In this document: one piece after another, positions 44,317 through 52,709 of the stretch
How the letters are laid out: each line of letters starts with the position of its first letter
How positions within the stretch are numbered: position 1 is the stretch's first letter
Source of the DNA: Dyella_A sp035685805
GTDB taxonomy: Bacteria > Pseudomonadota > Gammaproteobacteria > Xanthomonadales > Rhodanobacteraceae
Direction: 5' to 3'
Assembly (NCBI RefSeq): GCF_035685805.1
Contig: NZ_DASSAB010000038.1
Coordinates: forward strand, 62,001 to 126,000
DNA: 64,000 nucleotides
Notes under the pieces: model-generated
What the model was told of the DNA's origin: nothing
Seen by the model: only the letters and a program-made list of their open reading frames with translations
Databases searched by the model: none
Program-made: the position numbers and the translations under genes

Positions 44317-44942
44317 CCCGCACACGCATCAAATGCTGCGGCATGACCCGCGTCGAGGATGCGCTGCTTGCCGCCCGCCTGGGCGCCGATGCCATCGGCG
44401 TGGTGCTGACCGCGTGCAGCCGTCGCCGCGTCACCATCGAGCAGGCGCGCGGGATCGTGGCGGCCCTGCCGCCGTTCGTCACCAGCGTGGCGCTGCTGAT
44501 GGACGATGACGCCGAATGGGTGCGCGCCGTCGCCGAGGGCGTGCGGCCGAACCTGCTGCAATTCCACGGCAGTGAAACCGACGCCTGGTGTGCCCAGTTC
44601 GGTCGGCCGTACCTCAAGGCGGTGGCGATGGGCGAGGGCGCAGCTGCGCTGGCGCGCCTGCGGGACTATCCGCAGGCCGAGGGCCTGCTGCTGGACGGCC
44701 ATGGGCTCGGTGAGCCCGGCGGCAGCGGCAAGGCGTTCGACTGGGGGCTGATGCCAGCCGCGGCGGAGCAGCCGCTGGTCCTCGCTGGGGGCCTGCACCC
44801 GGGCAATGTCGGCGAGGCCATCCGGCGGGCGCGGCCGTGGGCGGTGGACGTGGCCAGCGGCATCGAGTCGGCGCCCGGCATCAAGGATCCGGCGCGACTG
44901 GCGGCCTTCATTGCCGCCGTGCACGCGGCGGATCTCGCCTGA
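44313..44942 (+). CDS. trpF: Phosphoribosylanthranilate isomerase
   Basis: Catalyses the Amadori isomerisation of phosphoribosylanthranilate in tryptophan synthesis. The 209-residue TIM-barrel has the start KCCGMTRVEDA with the catalytic Cys, LLQFHGSE, the catalytic Asp in LLLDGHG and the phosphate site LAGGLHPGNV and DVASGIESAPGIKD. The motif after the first strand is unusually CSRRR where SPR is usual. It overlaps truA and is separated from trpBA by a cupin gene and a LysR gene. Alone without trpC or trpD in the window. Confidence 0.95.
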   Translation: MTRTRIKCCGMTRVEDALLAARLGADAIGVVLTACSRRRVTIEQARGIVAALPPFVTSVALLMDDDAEWVRAVAEGVRPNLLQFHGSETDAWCAQFGRPYLKAVAMGEGAAALARLRDYPQAEGLLLDGHGLGEPGGSGKAFDWGLMPAAAEQPLVLAGGLHPGNVGEAIRRARPWAVDVASGIESAPGIKDPARLAAFIAAVHAADLA

Positions 44943-44951
44943 GCCGCACCG

Positions 44952-45971
44952 GTGGCCCACTCCGCCATGCCCACGCCGATCGATGAGTGCGACTGCCGCT
45001 CGGGCGAGCTCGACCTCGCGGCGCTGATCCAGCAGGCAAGGCCGCGTGTGCTGCGGGGCCTGGTCGACGCGTGGCCGGTGGTGGCATGGGCGCGGGAGTC
45101 CGACACCGCGCTGGCCCGTGGCCTGGGTGCCCTGGACAGCGGCGTCGAGGTGGACGCCTTGCTGATGTCGCCGGAGGAAGGCGGACGGGTCGGCTACAAC
45201 GCCGACCTCAGCGGCTTCAACTATGAGCACTACCGCATCTGCGTCACCGACGGACTCAAGCGGCTGGTGCACGAGAGCCGGCAGGCGCGGCCGTACGGAC
45301 TGGCGATCCAGAGTGCGCCGGTGGCGACGTGCCTGCCGGGCTTTCTCGACCACCATCGTCTGCCCATGCTGGACCCGGCGATCCTTCCGCGCCTGTGGAT
45401 CGGCAACCGGGTGACCACGCCGGCGCACTTCGACGAGTTCCACAACGTGGCTTGCGTGATCGGCGGCCGCCGTCGTTTCACCGTGTTCGCGCCGGACCAG
45501 GTGGACAACTTGTACATCGGTCCGCTGGACTTTGCCCCCACCGGGGCGGCGATCAGCATGGCCCGGCTGGACCAGCCGGACGATCCGCGCTTTCCGCGGC
45601 TCAAGCACGCGCTGGCGGCGGCGCAGGTGGCCGAGCTGGCGCCGGGCGACGCAATCTACCTGCCGCCGTTGTGGTGGCACCACGTGACATCGCTGGAGCG
45701 CATCAACGCGCTGGCCAACTACTGGTGGAAACCGGTGCCGCCCGGTGGCGTGGCGGCCGCTACCGCGCTCGGGGCGCTGCTGCACGCGACGCTGGTGTTC
45801 CGTTCAATGGGCGCCAGCGAGCGCGCCGGCTGGCGTGCCATCGTCAATCACTTCGCTTTTGGCGACCCCGCCGATGCCGAACACATTCCGGCGGATCGTC
45901 GCGGCGTGCTGGGCACGCTGTCGCCGGCACAGGCGCAGCGGCTGCGCGAGGCGATCAAGCGCTATCTCTGA
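44952..45971 (+). CDS. Cupin-like JmjC-domain protein, probable Fe(II)/2-oxoglutarate oxygenase
   Basis: A 339-residue protein of the cupin-8/JmjC-like family. The metal site is visible as HFDEFHN (H-x-D) and a distal His in LPPLWWHHVTSL; the core VIGGRRRFTVFAPDQV and LAPGDAIYLPP are typical. Family members hydroxylate small molecules, proteins or RNA; the substrate here is unknown. The start is GTG 44952 or ATG 44967; neither has a clear ribosome site. It begins ten bases after the trpF stop and so is probably in the truA-trpF transcript. Confidence 0.82.
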   Translation: MAHSAMPTPIDECDCRSGELDLAALIQQARPRVLRGLVDAWPVVAWARESDTALARGLGALDSGVEVDALLMSPEEGGRVGYNADLSGFNYEHYRICVTDGLKRLVHESRQARPYGLAIQSAPVATCLPGFLDHHRLPMLDPAILPRLWIGNRVTTPAHFDEFHNVACVIGGRRRFTVFAPDQVDNLYIGPLDFAPTGAAISMARLDQPDDPRFPRLKHALAAAQVAELAPGDAIYLPPLWWHHVTSLERINALANYWWKPVPPGGVAAATALGALLHATLVFRSMGASERAGWRAIVNHFAFGDPADAEHIPADRRGVLGTLSPAQAQRLREAIKRYL

Positions 45972-46024
45972 GTCACCCTTGGGTCCGAGGCAGCTTGCTC
46001 CGGGCGAACCTTGACGGTGGCCGC

Positions 46025-46915
46025 TCAGCCGCCCGCCAGCTCTGCCTGCAGCCAGTGCGCCAGCGCCAGGGCACGGCCATCGCCCGCCCGCTGTGGCGTA
46101 GCCAGTACCCAGCTCGAGGCGGTTTCGCAGAAACCCCACGGCGCGATCAGCCGGCCGCTGGCGAGGTCTTCGGCCACCAGCGGTGCGGGGGCAATGGCGA
46201 CCCCCAGGCCCGCCAGCGCGGCTTCGAGCAGGTAGTACAGGTGGGCGAATTCCTGTCCCGTCGCGTGCGGCGGGCCGGCCAGCCCGGCGGCATCGGACCA
46301 GTCGCGCCACGCCTGCGGGCGCGAGCGGGTCTGCAAGACCGGTTCGTCCAGCAGCGCGCTGATTGGCTGCCCCTGCAGGCGCGGCCAGCCCGCGTACCGC
46401 GGACTGAGTACCGGGCCAATCCGCTCCGTCGCGAGCGTGTCCACCCGCCACGCGGACGGCCACGGCGGCGCCGCCAGCAGCAGGGCGCCGTCCAGCCCGT
46501 CCAGTTCCGCGCCCGGGGCATCCTCCTGGGCGGACAGGTGCAGCGGCAGGTCGGGAAGATCCCGGTTCAGCCGGTGCAGCCGTGGAATCACCCAGCGTGC
46601 CAGCAGGCTGCCGGAGCAACCGAGCACGAACGGCGCGCGAGTGCTGCGGCGCAGGCCGGCCCAGCTGTCGCGCAGTTGTTCCAGCGCGGTGCCCGCGGCA
46701 TCGCGCAGTTGCGCGCCCGCGTCAGTCAGCGCCAGGCCACGCCCCTGACGCGCGAACAGCGGACGGCCCAGCGCATCCTCGAGCAGCCGCAGTTGCCGGC
46801 TCACGGCGCCGTGGGTGACGTGCAGCTCCTGCGCGGCCCGCGTCACGCTCTCCAGCCGGGCGGTGGCCTCGAACGCGCGCAGGGCATTCAGCGGAGGCAG
46901 GTCGCGCTCTGTCAT
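46025..46915 (-). CDS. LysR-family regulator, TrpI-like
   Basis: A 296-residue LysR-type transcription factor with an N-terminal winged helix-turn-helix (PPLNALRAFEATARLESVTRAAQELHVTHGAVSRQL-region, residues 8-45) and a substrate-binding domain. It is of the GcvA/TrpI subgroup. It is divergently transcribed from trpBA with 123 bases between the two starts, the arrangement in which TrpI of Pseudomonas activates trpBA with indoleglycerol phosphate as inducer. That role is inferred from synteny; the effector cannot be read from the protein. Confidence 0.82.
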   Translation of the reverse strand: MTERDLPPLNALRAFEATARLESVTRAAQELHVTHGAVSRQLRLLEDALGRPLFARQGRGLALTDAGAQLRDAAGTALEQLRDSWAGLRRSTRAPFVLGCSGSLLARWVIPRLHRLNRDLPDLPLHLSAQEDAPGAELDGLDGALLLAAPPWPSAWRVDTLATERIGPVLSPRYAGWPRLQGQPISALLDEPVLQTRSRPQAWRDWSDAAGLAGPPHATGQEFAHLYYLLEAALAGLGVAIAPAPLVAEDLASGRLIAPWGFCETASSWVLATPQRAGDGRALALAHWLQAELAGG

Positions 46916-46951
46916 GTGATATTTCCTGACAATTTGCGGCGATCTTATCGC

Positions 46952-46980
46952 TTTTCCGGGTGTGATCCGAGGATTAGAAT
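46952..46980 (+). promoter_or_regulatory. Candidate trpBA promoter
   Basis: TAGAAT (46975-46980) is preceded at 17 bases by TTTTCC, a poor -35, and lies 58 bases before the trpB ATG. A weak -35 next to a divergent LysR gene is typical of activator-dependent promoters. The AT-rich stretch from 46916 to 46960 probably holds the regulator site. Confidence 0.45.
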
Positions 46981-47038
46981 TCACGCTTATCGCGGGCGAT
47001 GGTGCCCGCTGACTCCGCTCCACACAGGAATCATCGCC

Positions 47039-48274
47039 ATGGCCAACGCCCAGCCCCTGTCGCCCGCTCCCGTCCAGGACTTCCATGCCTGGCCCGATGC
47101 GCACGGCCGTTTCGGCGCGTTCGGCGGGCAGTACGTCGCCGAGACCCTGATGGCGCCGCTGGCCGAGCTGAGCGAGGCCTATGAGCGGCTGCGCAAGGAT
47201 CCGCAGTTCATCGCCGAGCTGGATCGCGATCTCACCCACTACGTCGGCCGGCCCAGCCCGATCTACCACGCCGAACGGCTGTCGGCGCACGTCGGCGGCG
47301 CGCGCATCCTGCTCAAGCGCGAGGACCTGAACCACACCGGCGCGCACAAGATCAACAACACCGTGGGGCAGGGGCTGGTGGCGCGCCACATGGGCAAGCC
47401 GCGGATCATCGCCGAGACCGGTGCCGGCCAGCACGGCGTGGCCAGTGCCACCATCGCGGCGCGGCTGGGGCTCAAGTGCGTGGTCTACATGGGCGCCACC
47501 GACATCGAGCGGCAGAAGATCAACGTCTATCGCATGAAGCTGCTCGGCGCCGAGGTGGTGCCGGTGACCTCGGGCTCGAAGACGCTCAAGGATGCGCTGA
47601 ACGAGGCGATGCGCGACTGGGTGACCAACGTCGCCGATACCTTCTACATCATCGGCACGGTGGCCGGTCCGCACCCGTACCCGCAGATGGTGCGCGACTT
47701 CAACGCGATCGTCGGCCGCGAGGCGCGTGCGCAGATGCTGGCCGAGTATGGCCGCCTGCCCGACGCGATCACCGCCTGCGTCGGCGGTGGCTCCAATGCC
47801 ATCGGCCTGTTCCACGAGTTCCTCAATGATCGCGACGTGCGCATCGTCGGGGCCGAAGCGGCCGGCGAGGGCATCGGCAGCGGGCTGCACGCGGCCTCGC
47901 TCGCGGCCGGACGGCCCGGCGTGCTGCACGGCAACCGCACCTACGTGCTGTGCGATGACAACGGCCAGATCGCCGAAACCCACTCCGTCTCCGCTGGTCT
48001 CGACTATCCCGGCGTCGGCCCGGAACATGCCTTCCTCAAGGATGCCGGCCGCGCCGAGTACGTGGGCATCACCGACGCCGAGGCGATGGAGGCATTCCAC
48101 CTGCTGGCGCGCACCGAGGGCATCCTCGCCGCGCTCGAGTCCAGTCACGCGATTGCCCAGGCGATGAAGCTCGCGCGCGAGCTGCCCAGGGACGGCCTGG
48201 TGCTGTGCAACCTCTCCGGGCGCGGCGACAAGGACGTGCACACGATCGCCGCCCGCGAAGGCGTCACGGTGTAG
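47039..48274 (+). CDS. trpB: Tryptophan synthase beta subunit
   Basis: PLP enzyme joining indole and serine to tryptophan. The 411-residue protein has the PLP lysine K104 in NHTGAHKINN, ETGAGQHGVA, the phosphate loop VGGGSNAIGLF and the C-terminal SGRGDKDVHT. An AGGA sequence precedes the ATG. It starts the trpBA pair under probable LysR control; trpA follows 130 bases downstream. Confidence 0.98.
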   Translation: MANAQPLSPAPVQDFHAWPDAHGRFGAFGGQYVAETLMAPLAELSEAYERLRKDPQFIAELDRDLTHYVGRPSPIYHAERLSAHVGGARILLKREDLNHTGAHKINNTVGQGLVARHMGKPRIIAETGAGQHGVASATIAARLGLKCVVYMGATDIERQKINVYRMKLLGAEVVPVTSGSKTLKDALNEAMRDWVTNVADTFYIIGTVAGPHPYPQMVRDFNAIVGREARAQMLAEYGRLPDAITACVGGGSNAIGLFHEFLNDRDVRIVGAEAAGEGIGSGLHAASLAAGRPGVLHGNRTYVLCDDNGQIAETHSVSAGLDYPGVGPEHAFLKDAGRAEYVGITDAEAMEAFHLLARTEGILAALESSHAIAQAMKLARELPRDGLVLCNLSGRGDKDVHTIAAREGVTV

Positions 48275-48404
48275 TCGCGGGCGTCAGCCGTGAAGCGCGG
48301 GCAGGCTTGCCCGGTGTTCCCGGCTGGCCGACCCCGCCTTGTGCCTCGTTCGCCGCCGCGCCGGTTCGCTCACACCTTCAACTCCCTCCTTGCCTGGTCC
48401 GCCC

Positions 48405-49205
48405 ATGTCCCGTATCGATGCACGCTTCGCCGCCCTCAAGTCCGCCGGTCGCACCGGGCTGATCACCTTCGTCACCGCAGGCGATCCGTCGCCGCAGCAC
48501 ACGGTGGCGCTGATGCATGCGCTGGTGGACTCCGGCGCCGACCTGCTGGAGCTCGGCGTGCCGTTTTCCGACCCCATGGCCGATGGCCCGGTGATCCAGC
48601 ACGCCAGCGAGCGGGCGATTGCCAAGGGCGTCGGCCTTGTCGACGTGCTGCGCTGGGTGGCGGAGTTTCGCCAGCGCGACCCGGATACGCCGATCGTGCT
48701 GATGGGCTACCTCAATCCGGTGGAGATCCACGGCTATGCGCGGTTCGGCAAGGAGGCCGCCGAGGCCGGTGTCGACGGCGTGCTGCTGGTCGATTGCCCG
48801 CTGGAGGAGTCGGCGGTACTGGAGCCGCTGCGCGCGGCCGGACTGCAGCCGATCCGGCTCGCGGCGCCCACCACCGCACCCGCGCGTATGGCGCAGCTGT
48901 GCGAGTCTGCCGAGGGCTTCCTGTACTATGTGTCGTTTGCCGGCATCACCGGCGCGGGGCATTTGAGCACCCGTGATATCGCCGAGCGCGTGGCCGACAT
49001 CCGGTCGCGCGCGAAGGCTCCGGTGGCGGTCGGTTTCGGCGTGCGTGATGCACGCAGCGCGCGCGAGATCGCCGCCTTCGCCGATGCCGTGGTGATCGGC
49101 AGCGCGCTGGTGGACCGGCTCGACGGCGCGTTGCAGGTGGAAGACATCGTGGCCCGGATCAGCGATTTCCTGACGCCGATCCGTGCCGCGCTCGACGCAC
49201 ACTGA
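48405..49205 (+). CDS. trpA: Tryptophan synthase alpha subunit
   Basis: Cleaves indoleglycerol phosphate to indole, which is channelled to TrpB. The 266-residue TIM-barrel has catalytic E49 in LLELGVPFSDP and D60 in MADGPV, positions identical to E. coli, and the phosphate site GFGVRDARSA. The ATG at 48405 is preceded by no strong ribosome site; the open frame extends to 48339 without support. accD follows 48 bases after its stop. Confidence 0.97.
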   Translation: MSRIDARFAALKSAGRTGLITFVTAGDPSPQHTVALMHALVDSGADLLELGVPFSDPMADGPVIQHASERAIAKGVGLVDVLRWVAEFRQRDPDTPIVLMGYLNPVEIHGYARFGKEAAEAGVDGVLLVDCPLEESAVLEPLRAAGLQPIRLAAPTTAPARMAQLCESAEGFLYYVSFAGITGAGHLSTRDIAERVADIRSRAKAPVAVGFGVRDARSAREIAAFADAVVIGSALVDRLDGALQVEDIVARISDFLTPIRAALDAH

Positions 49206-49253
49206 GACGGTCCGTCCGACCGTCCCGGGTCAGGAACGTTTTGAGGTGTTGCG

Positions 49254-50123
<870 letters not shown>

Positions 50124-50151
50124 TCGCGCACAAAGCATGGCACCTGGCGAA

Positions 50152-50190
50152 GCCGCCGCATCCCCGCGATGCGGCGGCTTCTTCGTCTTT
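50152..50190 (+). terminator. Probable intrinsic terminator after accD
   Basis: A 10-bp stem (GCCGCCGCAT / ATGCGGCGGC) with a seven-base loop is followed by TTCTTCGTCTTT. It lies 28 bases after the accD stop. Confidence 0.75.
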
Positions 50191-50224
50191 GGGTGTCCAG
50201 TGGCGCACGGTCGGCGCCGGCGCG

Positions 50225-50386
50225 TTGTCCACAGGGAATGTGCACGAGCGGCGGAGAACCCTGTGGACAACCCGGCCTTGTGCCTTTGCGCTCAGTCACT
50301 TGCTACGCGGCGGTCAGTTCTTGCGCAGCGCCCGCGTCGTTTTCCACAGCCGCTGTGGAAGTGCTCGGGTAAACCCTGTGGATAGG
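50225..50386. repeat. Cluster of DnaA-box-like inverted repeats
   Basis: The 316-base gap between accD and the PAP2 gene carries TTGTCCACAGGG (50225-50236) and its exact complement CCCTGTGGACAA (50259-50270), then TTTTCCACA at 50340-50348, the 8-bp inverted repeat TTCCACAG-ccg-CTGTGGAA around 50342-50360, and TGTGGATAG at 50378-50386. TTTTCCACA fits the DnaA consensus TTWTNCACA and the others differ by about one base. No gene is evident in the interval. It may be a DnaA-binding site, or a site for another protein. Confidence 0.65.
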
Positions 50387-50439
50387 TAGCCTATCGTGCT
50401 GATCGCAAAGCACATGCGCACGGCCTGAGCACGATCTGC

Positions 50440-51024
50440 TCAGGCAAGCATCGTCACCGGCATCAGCCACAACGCGAGCGCGCCCAGCGTGCTGCCAATG
50501 CCGATCGCGGCGAGCACGTCGCTCGGGTAGTGCAGGCCGAGCACGACGCGCGAGGCGGCCACCAGCGCAGTGAAGGTAAGCAGCAGGGGTGCCAGCAGCG
50601 GATACCAGGCCAGCGCCACCACGGTGAAGCCCACCGCCTGCAGCGTATGGCCGGAGGGAAAGCTGAACTCGTCCAGCGGCGGCACGTGAGCGATCACGCC
50701 GGCGCACACGCGGAACGGGCGCGGTCGCCTGGTCCATCGCTTGAGCAGCCGGTACAGCGCCAGTGCGGTGAGTCCGGTGGCCGCCATGTGCGCGGCGGCG
50801 AGCGCGCCGCGACGGCCGTCGAGCACCGCCAGCGTCAGCATCAGCGCATACCAGAACACGCCGTCGCCGAGCCGGCTCACCGCGCCGAAGAACAGTCCCA
50901 CCGCACGCCGTGCGCCCCAGCGGTTGGCGGCCACGCACATCCGCCGGTCGAACGCGAAGCGCGGGCCGCGCATGGCCGGAGCGGGAAACTCAGGCATGGG
51001 CGCGAGTGGCGGCAGGCTGGACAT
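50440..51024 (-). CDS. PAP2 family phosphatase
   Basis: A 194-residue membrane phosphatase of the type 2 phosphatidic acid phosphatase family. The three active-site motifs are present: KRWTRRPRP, PSGH (in FSFPSGHTL) and SRVVLGLHYPSD. About five hydrophobic spans are visible. I prefer the ATG at 51024, preceded by GGGAG seven bases upstream, giving a 35-bp overlap with the glycosyltransferase gene; an ATG at 50997 lacks a ribosome site. Lipid or polyprenyl phosphate is the likely substrate. It is co-transcribed with the glycosyltransferase. Confidence 0.88.
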   Translation of the reverse strand: MSSLPPLAPMPEFPAPAMRGPRFAFDRRMCVAANRWGARRAVGLFFGAVSRLGDGVFWYALMLTLAVLDGRRGALAAAHMAATGLTALALYRLLKRWTRRPRPFRVCAGVIAHVPPLDEFSFPSGHTLQAVGFTVVALAWYPLLAPLLLTFTALVAASRVVLGLHYPSDVLAAIGIGSTLGALALWLMPVTMLA

Positions 51025-52153
51025 CGGCGCTCTCCCGGGCAAGTTGCCTCAACAGCGATTCGAAATCACGGATCACCGATTCCGGCGACAGCGCACCCAC
51101 GCTGGCATGGGCGGCGCGGCCCATGTGGCGGATCAGGCTGGGGTTGCCGGCGAGGGTGACGGTCGCATCAATGAAGCCGGCCTCGTCGCCCGGCTCGATG
51201 ACGTAGCCATTGCTGCCGTGTTCCATGTGTTCGCGCGCCGCGCCTTCGCGATAGGCCACCACCGGCAGGCCGGCGGCGAGCGCTTCGAGAATCACGTTGC
51301 CGAAGGTCTCGCTGAGGCTGGGGAACGCGAACACGTCCGCACTGGCCACATGGCGCGCCAGCGCATCGCCGCGCTGCATGCCGGCGAAGATGAAGTCCGG
51401 ATGCGCCGCCTGCAGCGCCGCGCGGGCCGGGCCGTCGCCGACCCACACGTAGCGTGCGGCCGGCACCTGCTGCTGCACTGCGCGGAACGCACGCACGGCC
51501 AGCTCGAGGTTCTTTTCCGCCGCGATGCGGCCCACATACAGCACCACCGGAGCGTGGCCATCCACGCCCCACTGCTGGCGCAACGCCACGTCGCGATGTC
51601 TCGGATGGAACTGCGTCGTGTCCACGGCGCGACGAAGGATGCGCGCATGGCGCACCCCCATCGCGGCCAGCTCCTGCCGCAGCGCGTCGGTCGGTACCAG
51701 CGTTGCCCCGCCGCGGTTGTGGAAGCGGCGCAGGTAGCCACGCACCGCCTCGGTCAGGAAGCCCACGCCGTAGTGCGCTGCATAGTTGTCGAAACGGGTG
51801 TGGAAACCGGTCGCCGCGGGAATGCCCAGCTGTTGCGCCGTGCGCATCGCCGACCACCCCAGCGGGCCTTCCGTGGCCACGTAGATGGCGTCCGGCCGCA
51901 GGCGGTTCCAGCGTTTGCGCAGCATGCGTCCACTGGGAAATCCGAAGCGCAGGCCCGGGTAGCGGGGCAGGGCGGCGCCACGCGTTTCCACCGGAAGCAT
52001 GCCGGGTTCGTCGGAGCACGACACCGGCTGATGCGGCCGGACCACTTCCACCGTATGCCCCAGTGCAGCCAGGCCGGTGGCGAGGCTGTGTACGGTCAAC
52101 GCGACGCCGTTGATCTCGGGGGGATAGGTCTCGCTGACGATGCCGATGCGCAT
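50990..52153 (-). CDS. GT4-family glycosyltransferase
   Basis: A 387-residue GT-B fold glycosyltransferase. The N-terminal start MRIGIVSETYPPEINGVALTV is the acceptor-side pattern found in glycolipid mannosyl/glucosyltransferases (DgdA, SqdX, MgtA types). The donor-binding half has VGRIAAEKNLELAV and the E-x7-E motif in SETFGNVILEALAAG. Overlap with a PAP2 phosphatase suggests a membrane glycolipid step. The exact donor and acceptor are unknown. ATG start at 52153. Confidence 0.88.
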   Translation of the reverse strand: MRIGIVSETYPPEINGVALTVHSLATGLAALGHTVEVVRPHQPVSCSDEPGMLPVETRGAALPRYPGLRFGFPSGRMLRKRWNRLRPDAIYVATEGPLGWSAMRTAQQLGIPAATGFHTRFDNYAAHYGVGFLTEAVRGYLRRFHNRGGATLVPTDALRQELAAMGVRHARILRRAVDTTQFHPRHRDVALRQQWGVDGHAPVVLYVGRIAAEKNLELAVRAFRAVQQQVPAARYVWVGDGPARAALQAAHPDFIFAGMQRGDALARHVASADVFAFPSLSETFGNVILEALAAGLPVVAYREGAAREHMEHGSNGYVIEPGDEAGFIDATVTLAGNPSLIRHMGRAAHASVGALSPESVIRDFESLLRQLARESADVQPAATRAHA

Positions 52154-52296
52154 GACAACACCTTGGCTGGCTTGGCCCAGCTTCGGCGCCGCGCGTTGCG
52201 CGGGCGTGGCGCGGTCATGACGCGTCGGTGACGCCGTGCTTTACCATCGCAGGGCGACGCGCCACCATCGCTTGCGTCGCGGCAGAGGAGGTGGCC

Positions 52297-52647
52297 ATGC
52301 ATCCGTTCGGGTCCTTCGCTTCAATGGCATTGATCGCGGCGCTCGCGCTGCCGTCCAACGCGCGGGCCACCGCCCGTGCCGCCGTCCAGGATGCGGCGTC
52401 GGAGCCGCCGCCGGCTGCGGCTACGGCAGTGCCCGCGCGGGTACCGCTGTTCCAGGTGCGTTACGTGCTGGAGCCCGCGGCGCCGCAACGCCGCGAGCAT
52501 CCGCCGCTGGATTTTGGCGACGGCCAGCCGGCGATACGGGACTCGGCACTGCTCGGCGCGCCCGCCGTGCTGCTTCGGGGAGTGATCGAAACCCCCAACG
52601 TCATCGTGTGCCGCGGCTGGTCCTGCGAGCAGTCGTCTCGCCGCTGA
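52297..52647 (+). CDS. Small exported protein of unknown function
   Basis: A 116-residue protein with a probable signal peptide (MHPFGSFASMALIAALALPSNARA). The mature part is Ala/Pro-rich at its start and then holds PLFQVRYVLEPAAPQ and a C-terminal GVIETPNVIVCRGWSCEQSSRR with two Cys that may form a disulfide. GAGGAG precedes the ATG at 52297 and decides the start. I recognise no family. It lies before gltX, 62 bases away. Confidence 0.7.
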   Translation: MHPFGSFASMALIAALALPSNARATARAAVQDAASEPPPAAATAVPARVPLFQVRYVLEPAAPQRREHPPLDFGDGQPAIRDSALLGAPAVLLRGVIETPNVIVCRGWSCEQSSRR

Positions 52648-52673
52648 GGCGGGGCAGCAGCGCGTCGATGGTC

Positions 52674-52679
52674 TAAAAT
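52674..52679 (+). promoter_or_regulatory. Putative -10 element of gltX
   Basis: TAAAAT lies 30 bases before the gltX ATG, at the spacing seen for the -10-like hexamers of apbC, rimO, prmB and metG. No clear -35 is visible. Confidence 0.4.
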
Positions 52680-52709
52680 GGGCGATTGCCCCGCACGCAG
52701 CCTCGCCCC

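Noticed and set aside
45329..48274. A 981-residue open frame ending in trpB
   Set aside because: Only the last 411 residues are real (from the ATG at 47039). The rest reads through a cupin gene and the reverse of the LysR gene.
50124..50439. Possible chromosomal origin oriC
   Set aside because: There is no dnaA, dnaN, gyrB or AT-rich unwinding stretch next to it, so only a DnaA-box-like cluster is claimed.
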